5,969 nucleotides of DNA, taken from the NCBI GenBank assembly GCA_946479055.1, contig CAMLEX010000333.1, forward strand, positions 1-5,969. The letters run 5' to 3'. Below are positions 1-5,969 of the stretch, piece after piece. Position numbers and translations under genes: made by a program. The notes under the pieces were generated by a model, which was not told the origin of the DNA, did not search any database, and saw only the letters and a program-made list of their open reading frames with translations. Every line of letters starts with the position of its first letter. Within the stretch, counting starts at the first letter, position 1. This DNA is from an uncultured Bacteroidota bacterium (GTDB taxonomy: Bacteria > Bacteroidota > Bacteroidia > Chitinophagales > Chitinophagaceae).

Positions 1-245
1 GGGTTTTCGATTAGGAAAAAGAATTTTTTGGGCAGCTTTTGTAGTACTATTAAACTTTCGTTGCGTCGCACTCTTGTACTTCCTGTTCTCTATTAAACTA
101 ACCTCAGACAGACTGAAGTATCATTTCTGAACAAATCCGGAAAGCAATACAATATGTAGAAATAAGTGTTGACACAAAAAATAATAATGATCCTGCGAAG
201 GCCTCTCTTTTTCTCTTTCACTCTTTTATCTCTTAGCCTTCTTCC
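1..245. other. Intergenic region downstream of holB, no confirmed gene
   Basis: No complete gene is supportable here. On the plus strand the frame starting at base 2 is open from the window edge to a TGA at 128-130. It reads as about 42 residues with a hydrophobic core (FWAAFVVLLNF, then CVALLYFLF), so it could be the tail of a small membrane protein or chance. The frame starting at base 1 is also open, to a TAA at 94-96, which weakens the case for coding. A direct repeat CTATTAAACT occurs at 47-56 and 90-99. Bases 202-247 are almost all pyrimidines. No minus-strand ATG opens a credible frame leaving the window on the left. No convincing intrinsic terminator for holB is seen; the best hairpin (GAAGGC at 197-202 with GCCTTC at 236-241) has a 33-base loop. 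Confidence 0.5.
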
Positions 246-1463
246 TCAATCTGTCAAAAATACAATTTTGTCCTGAATGATATGATATACTTTAATGGTC
301 AGCGCCTGGAACAACATTTTGCCATTGGCATTCCTTTCTATATAATAACTGGCCTTGTCCAACTCTTCTATAATGGCCTGCTGTTGCTCAATGCCTGCTA
401 TTTTGTTCAGCCGTAACGCAAAATCCTGCTCCGAACCCGGTCTGGCAGTCCCCGTTTGGTCGCCACCAGGCATAGTAATCCTAAACCGGATAGCTTGCTC
501 CAGCAAATGATTAAAATAGCGCAAAAACTGTTTTTGTTTTTCCCGGCCCAGTTTACTGATCTCATCCACCCATTTTACCTGGGCGATGGGACCAGTTTTC
601 ATAATAGCATTCAGCCAATCCCGCAACAGACTTTGCCAATCTTCATCGGAATGTTGCACCAGTTGCAATGCTTCCCGGTAATTACCTTCACTTACACCTG
701 CTACCTGCCGGGCTATTGTCGCTTCAGTTTTATTCCGTTCAATTAAAGCGGTTTCAATATCTGCTGTTTCCAACGCCGGAATTCTAACTACCTGGCAGCG
801 GCTTAAAATAGTAGGCAGTATCAGTGATTCATTTTCAGCAACCAATATAAATAAGGTATTGGGCGGCGGCTCTTCTATCAGTTTTAGCAACTTGTTGCCT
901 TCATTGCCTAAATATTCCGGTAGCCACATCACTAATATCTTGTATTCGCTTTCAAAGCTTTTCAGGTTCAGCTTGCGGATGATATCATTACACTCATGTG
1001 CCGTGATATTACCTTGTTTATTTTCCGCACCAATAAACTGCAGCCAGTCATATACATTTCCATACGGATAGCTTTTAATAAATTCCCTCCATTCAGTGAT
1101 ATAATCGATACTTATCGGTGGACTGCCTGCTTTTTTGGTAACAACAGGATAGGAGAAGTGAATATCAGGATGAACGAGTTGCGTCGATTTAGTACAAGAA
1201 GAACATGTTCCGCAGGAATCAGTAAGTGAGTGGTGAGTGGTGAGTGGTGAGTCAGTTTCAAAGAGTGCTGGGCCGATATTATGCTGAGCTTTCCCATTTA
1301 CGGTTTCGCAAACTACATATTGCGCAAAGGCCAGTGACAGTGGCAGTACACCACTACCTTCTTTCCCGATAAAAAGTAATGCATGACTGAGCCGATTATG
1401 CTGCACCAACTCAACTAATTTGCTTTTTACTTCGGGCTGACCTATGATGTCTTTGAATTGCAT
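246..1463 (-). CDS. holB: DNA polymerase III subunit delta' (clamp loader)
   Basis: Predicted delta' subunit of the clamp-loader complex, which works with delta and gamma/tau to load the sliding clamp in the cytoplasm; 405 aa. The N-terminus (MQFKDIIGQPEVKSKL) is the usual AAA+ clamp-loader opening. The P-loop region GKEGSGVL (33-40) lacks the lysine needed for ATP binding, as expected for delta'. Cysteines 52, 84, 87 and 90 (CGTCSSC) form the zinc module, followed by HPD (98-100). KLLKLIEEPPPNTLFIL (191-207) and the SRC motif (221-223) are clamp-loader signatures; in this family SRC carries the arginine finger. The C-terminus (YYIERNANGKMLF, 373-385) looks Bacteroidota-like. The frame is open 21 codons further up to an ATG at 1526, but I chose the ATG at 1463: MQFKDIIGQ is where the family begins, and a candidate promoter lies just before it. 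Odd: 31 residues separate Cys52 and Cys84, including a heptamer repeat. Confidence 0.93.
   Translation of the reverse strand: MQFKDIIGQPEVKSKLVELVQHNRLSHALLFIGKEGSGVLPLSLAFAQYVVCETVNGKAQHNIGPALFETDSPLTTHHSLTDSCGTCSSCTKSTQLVHPDIHFSYPVVTKKAGSPPISIDYITEWREFIKSYPYGNVYDWLQFIGAENKQGNITAHECNDIIRKLNLKSFESEYKILVMWLPEYLGNEGNKLLKLIEEPPPNTLFILVAENESLILPTILSRCQVVRIPALETADIETALIERNKTEATIARQVAGVSEGNYREALQLVQHSDEDWQSLLRDWLNAIMKTGPIAQVKWVDEISKLGREKQKQFLRYFNHLLEQAIRFRITMPGGDQTGTARPGSEQDFALRLNKIAGIEQQQAIIEELDKASYYIERNANGKMLFQALTIKVYHIIQDKIVFLTD
1226..1253. repeat. Heptanucleotide tandem repeat inside holB
   Basis: Three perfect GTGAGTG units (1226-1232, 1233-1239, 1240-1246) are followed by a fourth with one change, GTGAGTC (1247-1253). 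On the coding strand the unit reads CACTCAC and encodes residues 71-80 of delta' (DSPLTTHHSL). Because 7 is not a multiple of 3, gain or loss of one or two units shifts the frame, while three units keep it. It resembles the short tandemly repeated heptamers (STRR) known from cyanobacteria; that comparison is by type only, not by a search. Confidence 0.9.
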
Positions 1464-1469
1464 GAGGCG

Positions 1470-1477
1470 CAAAGATA
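1470..1477 (-). promoter_or_regulatory. Candidate Bacteroidota -7 promoter element for holB
   Basis: On the minus strand the sequence reads TATCTTTG, a full match to the TAnnTTTG consensus of the primary sigma factor of Bacteroidota. It ends six bases before the chosen holB ATG at 1463, so transcription would begin at or very near the start codon and the message would have little or no leader. An A-rich run (TAAAAAAATC) lies upstream. No clear TTG-type -33 element sits at the usual spacing, which lowers confidence. Confidence 0.5.
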
Positions 1478-1567
1478 AGCTCTGAGATTTTTTTAGATTA
1501 AATCGATGCTTCAAAAACATCCTCACTATTAAAAATCATTTAGGGAACATTCTTGATGTTTTATTTT

Positions 1568-1603
1568 AAGAATAATAAAAGAGGGCCGCTTTTGGCGGCC
1601 CTC
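1568..1603 (-). terminator. Intrinsic terminator of the M16 peptidase gene
   Basis: A perfect 9-bp GC-rich stem (GAGGGCCGC at 1581-1589 pairing with GCGGCCCTC at 1595-1603) closes a 5-base loop. On the minus strand it is followed by TTTTATTATTCTT. It starts 17 bases past the M16 stop codon and lies upstream of the holB start, so it should separate these two genes transcriptionally. Confidence 0.92.
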
Positions 1604-1620
1604 AGACAAACGAATATTTA

Positions 1621-4467
1621 TCAAAACGCCTTCTTCGGCTCTTCCGGCACTCTTGCATTTTCAGGATATAACACTGCTTTTACAACTCTATCCAAAGGAA
1701 GAAATTTCTTAGCGACTTCCTGCAGATCCTGGATAGTCAATGCATTTACTTTTTCTTCATAGTCCAAAATATTTTCGGGGTTCTCCCGGTTGATCCAGCC
1801 ATTGGATAGACTATTCAACCAGTAGTCGTTACTCTGCAGACCAACATGATATTGTTTCTTCCATGTTTCTTTTACTTTATCAAGATCTTTTTGCTCTACG
1901 CCTTTTTCCTGTACAGTTTTAATAATAGATAAAAGTGAGTCCGTCAGTTTGCCTATATTTTCGGGTCCGCAGGGAATACTTGCTGAAATGCTATAATGAA
2001 CATATGGCCTTTTCTGAATGGAACCATACAGGCCGCCGCCATAGATGCCACTCATTTCTTCTCTCAGCTTTTCGATGATCTTAATATTGATGGCTTCTAA
2101 CAAAGCAGCCAGTTTCATTTTTGCTTCCCGGCTATCTTCCGCTTCGCCTTCAAACATCAGCGAAACAAAACTCTGCGACTCTTTTCCTTTTTGAATATTA
2201 ATGGTCTTAGGCCCTTTTACCAGTCTTATACCATTGTCTTTATACATGTTTTCTTTTTCAGCGCTTGGTAAGGAACCCAAATATTTTTCCAGCAATGGTT
2301 TTATATTTTCTCCATCCAGTTTGCCTACAAAAGTGAAATGCATTCCGTAGGCATTATCAAAGATCTGTTTATAAATAGCAAAGCTTTTATCCAGGTTGAT
2401 CTTGTCGTATTCTTCTGCAGTGGGTACACCGCCAGCCCAGGGATTATTATTGTATGCGATCTTGGAAACCGTATCATTGAAAAATGTTTGCGGATTTTGT
2501 TTTAAATATTGAAGAGATGCTTTTTGTTTGGTGATATAAGAATTGAACAATGCCTGGTCCTTACGGGGCTTTGTAAAATACAAATACATCATCTGCAAAA
2601 AAGTTTCAAAATCCTTTACACTGCTGCGGCCTTCTATGCCTTCCTCATAATCGTTGATGTATGGCATAACAGATACTGTTTTACCAGATAAATATTTACG
2701 GATATCAGTTGGAGAAAGATCCCCGGCACCCATCTGGCGAATCAGGTCGGTAGCATACTGCGCATTTTCTTTATCAGCAAGATCAAATTTCTGATAACCG
2801 CCCCAGCGCCAACCATCCATGATGATTTCATCATTTTTATTGGTGGTTGGTTTTAATGTTACAGTAATACCATTGCTTAGTGTAATATTCGTAACACCTA
2901 ATTTTTCGTTCTTTGTTTCACTGGCTATTTTACCGGCAACAGGATCTTTGTCAAGTAATGCAGTGGCGACAGTTTTTTCCTCATAAGCCGCTACTGTTTT
3001 TTTATTGGCCGCTACCAATGCTTTTAATACACCTACATTGTCGGGTAATTTGTCTTTTACATTCGTTGGCGCCTGGATCAATGCAAATGCATTATTGGTG
3101 CCGGGCATTTTTTTAGCCACAGCATTTACTTCAGTTAACGAAATTGTTGGCAGTATTTGTTGCAAAAATTTATACCGGTGTTCTACTCCCGGGATCGGAG
3201 AACCCTGCAAGTAGTTTGTTACATATTGCCATACGATCTGCCCTGATTCTGATTTGTCTTTTTCGTTATATGCTTTTTCAGCGCCATTCAGCAGACTAGC
3301 TTTAGCCCGATCCAATTCCGCTGGTAAAAAGCCAAACTGCCGGGCACGGTTGGTTTCCGATATTAGCGCATCAGTCGCTTCCTGAACAGTACCTTGTCCC
3401 AGCATAGCAAACGAAGAAAAAGTACTATAGCCACGAATGAATTGAGAGAAAGAGGTATTGGCAAAAACAAAAGGCGGATTTTCTTTTTGTGCCAGCTCAG
3501 ACAATCGCTGACCGATCAATGAACTTACCAATCCTTCAATAATGCTTTCCCGGTAAGCAGCCCACGTCTTTACTGTTTTGGCAGGCTTTACATAATTATA
3601 TAGTTGTACATAGGTACTGGTAGCCTCATCGTCCGTTACAACCAATGCTTCCGGTGCGGTCCGTTGTTTCATAGGAATAATAGCAGACCTCACCGGCGCA
3701 GTAGCAGGATTTTTAAATTTTCCAAAATGAGCGATGATCTTTTTTTCCGCATCCGCCGGATCTATATCACCTACTACAATTACCGCCATCAGGTTGGGCC
3801 TGTACCAGTTTGTATAAAAACTCTTTAATGTTTCATATTTGAAGTTTTTCAGGATCTCGTCTTTACCAATGGGTAAGCGTTCAGCATATTTAGAGCCGTT
3901 CAATAATTTCGGAAAATATTTCCGGCTCATTCTTTCCCAGGAGCCCTTGCTTAACCGTGATTCTTCCAATACTACGCCTCTTTCTTTTTCTATTTCATTT
4001 TTATCTAAAAGGTTATTGAAAGCCCAGTCTTCGAGCACGGTGAATCCTTTATCAACGAGGCCCGGCTCTTCGGTAGGCAATGAAAGAATATAAACTGTTT
4101 CGTCAAAACTGGTGTACGCATTCAGGTCGGCGCCAAAGTCAACCCCTGTTTTTTGTAAAAAATCAACCAGTTCATTTTTGGGGAAATTCTTTGACCCATT
4201 GAAACCCATATGCTCCATGAAATGCGCAAGTCCCCGCTGGTTGTCATTCTCCTGAACAGAGCCGGCATTCACCGCCAGGCGCAGTTCTACTTTCTTTTCC
4301 GGTTTTACATTTTTACGGATATAATATGTAAGTCCGTTGGATAGCTTACCCACTTTTACGTTAGGATCTACGGGTAATGGATCGGTCAGTTTGTATTGCG
4401 CAAATGATACAGAGTAAAAAAAGGCCAGCAAAACAAAGCTGAGCACCGGTTTGAAACAGAATTTCAT
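1621..4467 (-). CDS. M16 family zinc metallopeptidase, periplasmic, two-lobed
   Basis: A 948-aa insulinase/pitrilysin-type (M16) peptidase, probably degrading peptides or small proteins in the periplasm. Residues 1-23 form a Sec signal peptide (basic MKFCFK, hydrophobic LSFVLLAFFYSV, likely cleavage at SFA-Q); there is no lipobox cysteine. The inverted zinc motif HFMEH (82-86) supplies two His ligands and the catalytic Glu85. ERGVVLEE (162-169) matches the downstream glutamate motif, with Glu169 as likely third ligand. A first M16_C-like domain spans roughly 205-385. The second half starts near 525 (LSNGITVTLKP) and has no HxxEH, as expected for the inactive lobe. LREEMSGIYGG (801-811) fits the conserved Arg/Tyr substrate-binding region of the C-terminal lobe. 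Length and layout resemble PqqL-like proteases (about 930 aa), but substrate and gene name cannot be assigned. The ATG at 4467 directly precedes the signal peptide. The gene is bounded by terminators on both sides, so it is probably transcribed alone. Confidence 0.95.
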   Translation of the reverse strand: MKFCFKPVLSFVLLAFFYSVSFAQYKLTDPLPVDPNVKVGKLSNGLTYYIRKNVKPEKKVELRLAVNAGSVQENDNQRGLAHFMEHMGFNGSKNFPKNELVDFLQKTGVDFGADLNAYTSFDETVYILSLPTEEPGLVDKGFTVLEDWAFNNLLDKNEIEKERGVVLEESRLSKGSWERMSRKYFPKLLNGSKYAERLPIGKDEILKNFKYETLKSFYTNWYRPNLMAVIVVGDIDPADAEKKIIAHFGKFKNPATAPVRSAIIPMKQRTAPEALVVTDDEATSTYVQLYNYVKPAKTVKTWAAYRESIIEGLVSSLIGQRLSELAQKENPPFVFANTSFSQFIRGYSTFSSFAMLGQGTVQEATDALISETNRARQFGFLPAELDRAKASLLNGAEKAYNEKDKSESGQIVWQYVTNYLQGSPIPGVEHRYKFLQQILPTISLTEVNAVAKKMPGTNNAFALIQAPTNVKDKLPDNVGVLKALVAANKKTVAAYEEKTVATALLDKDPVAGKIASETKNEKLGVTNITLSNGITVTLKPTTNKNDEIIMDGWRWGGYQKFDLADKENAQYATDLIRQMGAGDLSPTDIRKYLSGKTVSVMPYINDYEEGIEGRSSVKDFETFLQMMYLYFTKPRKDQALFNSYITKQKASLQYLKQNPQTFFNDTVSKIAYNNNPWAGGVPTAEEYDKINLDKSFAIYKQIFDNAYGMHFTFVGKLDGENIKPLLEKYLGSLPSAEKENMYKDNGIRLVKGPKTINIQKGKESQSFVSLMFEGEAEDSREAKMKLAALLEAINIKIIEKLREEMSGIYGGGLYGSIQKRPYVHYSISASIPCGPENIGKLTDSLLSIIKTVQEKGVEQKDLDKVKETWKKQYHVGLQSNDYWLNSLSNGWINRENPENILDYEEKVNALTIQDLQEVAKKFLPLDRVVKAVLYPENARVPEEPKKAF

Positions 4468-4516
4468 ACATGGAGGTTTTTAGGTGTCGTGAATTTAGTT
4501 ATTATAAAAGACCTTT

Positions 4517-4559
4517 AAAAAAATAAAAAACCTTCCCGGATTATCCAAGGAAGGTTTTT
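4517..4559 (-). terminator. Intrinsic terminator of the glutathione peroxidase gene
   Basis: An 11-bp perfect inverted repeat (AAAAACCTTCC at 4526-4536 with GGAAGGTTTTT at 4549-4559) closes a 12-base loop. On the minus strand the stem runs into TTTTTTATTTTTTT, a strong U-tract. It begins 22 bases past the peroxidase stop codon. The opposite strand has a shorter T-run, so weak bidirectional action is possible, but no plus-strand gene needs it. Confidence 0.9.
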
Positions 4560-4581
4560 AAAATTATGTTAACTGGAATGT

Positions 4582-5100
4582 TTAGTTCAGGTATTTCAAT
4601 ACCTCATCGCTCATTGGTGTTGTCTTAGGAGAAAATACTGTAACAAGGTTTCCTTTTTCATCCACCAGGAATTTGGTAAAGTTCCAGGTGATGGGATCTT
4701 TGATTCCTTTTTTTGCGGCTTCATCTACCAGCCATTTAAATATAGGAGCAATATCGTCACCTTTCACGGAGACTTTATCCGCCATCGGGAATGTAACGCC
4801 ATAATTCTTTTTACAAAATTCTGCTATCTCTGTTTTGCTGCCCGGCTCTTGCTGTGCGAAATTATTAGCAGGAAAACCAATGATCACCAATTTGCCTTTG
4901 TATTTATCATATAATTTTTGCAGTCCTTCATATTGTGGTGTCAATCCGCATTTAGAAGCTGTATTAACGATCATGATCTTTTTGCCTTTGAATTGAGCAA
5001 GATCGATTTCATTACCTTCCAAACCTGCAACTTTAAAATCATAAATAGATGTAGCAGTTAATGCAAAAACTATAAATAAAGAAAAAAATAGTGTTTTCAT
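4582..5100 (-). CDS. Exported glutathione peroxidase family protein (thiol peroxidase type)
   Basis: A 172-aa thioredoxin-fold peroxidase that reduces hydrogen peroxide or lipid hydroperoxides, probably in the periplasm. Residues 1-18 (MKTLFFSLFIVFALTATS) look like a signal peptide; the mature domain starts at IYDFKVAGLEG. The peroxidatic Cys51 lies in NTASKCGLTPQY and is cysteine, not selenocysteine. Gln84 (in AQQEPG), Trp139 and Asn140 (in ITWNFTKFL) complete the family's catalytic tetrad. The usual FPCNQF motif reads FPANNF (76-81), so its cysteine is missing. Cys96 in EFCKKNYGVTFP sits where the resolving cysteine of thioredoxin-dependent plant/yeast-type enzymes is found, suggesting a 2-Cys mechanism fed by a thioredoxin-like reductant rather than glutathione. 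The family is certain; reductant and location are inferred. The start is the ATG immediately before the hydrophobic leader. TAACTTTA at 5136-5143 is a near match (7 of 8) to the -7 consensus but has no visible -33 partner. A strong terminator follows. Confidence 0.95.
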   Translation of the reverse strand: MKTLFFSLFIVFALTATSIYDFKVAGLEGNEIDLAQFKGKKIMIVNTASKCGLTPQYEGLQKLYDKYKGKLVIIGFPANNFAQQEPGSKTEIAEFCKKNYGVTFPMADKVSVKGDDIAPIFKWLVDEAAKKGIKDPITWNFTKFLVDEKGNLVTVFSPKTTPMSDEVLKYLN

Positions 5101-5202
5101 ATTAATTAAATTGAAATTAAAATAAAGATGAGTTGTAAAGTTATGCCGAATCAGTCAGCCGTTTCCATGAAATCCTTAAAAAATCCTATAAATCGTGGTT
5201 CA

Positions 5203-5969
5203 TTATTGTTTTTCAAAACATCCAAGTTCAGGCTTAAGGCCCATGGGCCTTGTCATCCCATCCAGATCAATAATTATACCGGCATCGGTTCCGGCATTGA
5301 TAGCTGGCGATCCTTCCATTAATCGAAAATTATAATACTGTTCTGAAACATCAATGCTGTCAAACAATGGAGATTGATTATTAACAGGCTGAGGTGGAAT
5401 AATAGTGACGTTGCCAGGAGTTGCTTTTACTTTCCATAGCACCTGGTCAAAAGTTATGGTGCCATTGCTTCCGGTTTTTTCTATTACCACTTCATTTTCT
5501 ACAAGCTCATTTTCGCCCCAAAAAATACAGTTGCGAAACAATGCCTCCAACCTGGCGTTAGTTGTACCATCCTTATCGCTCATTGTTAATACAGGATCTT
5601 TATGTTGGATATAATTATTAGAATAACTAACCACTGTGCAATGGGTAAATTCATAATCGCCGCCTTTCGCTATTGCGATATTTTTTCCGCAGTTACTAAT
5701 CAGGCAGTTGGTTGCGCTAATGCTTGAATTCAGAGCAATGATGCCAGCATCATAAGAGTTATCAATCACACATTGATTGAGGATCACTTTCGGATTTGCA
5801 TTGACAGAAGGTCCTTCTGCTGCAATAGATTGAAATGAGTTTTTAATCACAGCATAATTCAATACATTATCCTTGCTATTATTTCTGAAATAAATGCCCG
5901 GCCAGGCGGCAGGAAAATCTTTATAAGGTTCATCCAACCTGTCTCCACGGAAATACACACGGTCGGCAG
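5203..5969 (-). CDS. Right-handed parallel beta-helix protein, C-terminal part (5' end outside window)
   Basis: The frame is open to the window edge: codons for ADRV precede YFRGDRLDEPY, so the visible 254 residues are a C-terminal fragment, and the GTG at 5958 is an internal valine rather than a start. Successive coils of about 20-25 residues carry a ladder of Asn/His-Cys followed by hydrophobic residues (NQCVIDN, TNCLISN, THCTVVS, RNCIFWG, with Cys near 66, 88, 110 and 147), typical of right-handed parallel beta-helices of the pectate-lyase-like fold. The C-terminus (GSPAINAGTD at 219-228, then DLDGMTRP and ELGCFE) resembles the choice-of-anchor Q domain that ends many extracellular beta-helix proteins. 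Such proteins in Bacteroidota are commonly secreted or surface lipoproteins, but the signal region is not in this window, and no catalytic residues identifying an enzyme are recognised. Substrate or ligand is unknown. No clear terminator lies between its stop and the peroxidase gene about 100 bases downstream. Confidence 0.85.
   Translation of the reverse strand, partial: ADRVYFRGDRLDEPYKDFPAAWPGIYFRNNSKDNVLNYAVIKNSFQSIAAEGPSVNANPKVILNQCVIDNSYDAGIIALNSSISATNCLISNCGKNIAIAKGGDYEFTHCTVVSYSNNYIQHKDPVLTMSDKDGTTNARLEALFRNCIFWGENELVENEVVIEKTGSNGTITFDQVLWKVKATPGNVTIIPPQPVNNQSPLFDSIDVSEQYYNFRLMEGSPAINAGTDAGIIIDLDGMTRPMGLKPELGCFEKQ

Noticed and set aside
168..173. TTGACA on the plus strand as a -35 box
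   Set aside because: No matching downstream element or gene is visible, and the host's primary sigma factor does not use this consensus.
197..241. Hairpin GAAGGC/GCCTTC downstream of holB as a terminator
   Set aside because: Only six base pairs with a 33-base loop and no immediate U-tract.
1464..1526. In-frame upstream extension of holB to the ATG at 1526 (MRMFLKHRFNLKKSQ...)
   Set aside because: The family begins at MQFKDIIGQ, and the extension overlaps the candidate promoter element at 1470-1477, so it is probably not translated.
4493..4506. TATAAT-like sequence upstream of the M16 gene on the minus strand as a promoter
   Set aside because: The E. coli-type -10 box is not the expected consensus here, and AT-rich DNA just after a terminator yields such matches by chance.
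5136..5143. TAACTTTA as a -7 promoter element for the peroxidase gene
   Set aside because: It is one mismatch from TAnnTTTG and has no -33 partner in AT-rich DNA where near matches are common. Mentioned in the gene entry only.
5143..5220. Minus-strand reading in a shifted frame past the beta-helix stop (NNNEPRFIGFFKDFMETAD then stop), suggesting a frameshifted C-terminus
   Set aside because: The annotated end, ELGCFEKQ, is a natural terminus for this domain type, and the shifted extension is short with no recognisable motif. Chance is the simpler explanation.

Overview
The window looks like a chromosomal segment from a Bacteroidota member, most probably of the Chitinophagaceae/Sphingobacteriia type. 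The grounds are moderate-to-low GC with AT-rich gaps, genes without obvious Shine-Dalgarno sequences, a TAnnTTTG-type -7 promoter element before the replication gene, a delta' protein whose C-terminus (YYIERNANGKMLF) reads like the Bacteroidota form of the family, and a beta-helix protein of a type common in these bacteria. The taxon is inferred from protein style and was not tested by any search.

All four recognisable genes lie on the minus strand, so transcription runs right to left. From the right edge they are: (1) the C-terminal 254 residues of an extracytoplasmic parallel beta-helix protein, cut by the window edge; (2) an exported, cysteine-type (non-seleno) glutathione peroxidase/thioredoxin peroxidase of 172 aa; (3) a 948-aa periplasmic M16 zinc metallopeptidase with one active and one degenerate half; (4) a DNA polymerase III delta' subunit (holB) of 405 aa.

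Strong intrinsic terminators follow the peroxidase and the M16 gene, and holB has its own candidate promoter next to its start codon. The genes therefore look like separate transcription units rather than one operon. Three products act outside the cytoplasm (surface beta-helix, envelope peroxide detoxification, periplasmic proteolysis) and one in the replisome clamp loader. I see no functional link beyond proximity.

The leftmost 245 bases hold no supportable complete gene. They contain a 46-base nearly pure pyrimidine tract right after the holB stop, a 10-base direct repeat, and a hydrophobic plus-strand frame that is open from the left edge.

I found no mobile element, CRISPR array, tRNA/rRNA or defence-like system. 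The most unusual feature is a four-unit heptanucleotide tandem repeat (GTGAGTG on the plus strand) inside the holB coding sequence. It lies in an expanded loop of the zinc module, where any copy-number change other than a multiple of three units would shift the reading frame of a normally essential gene.
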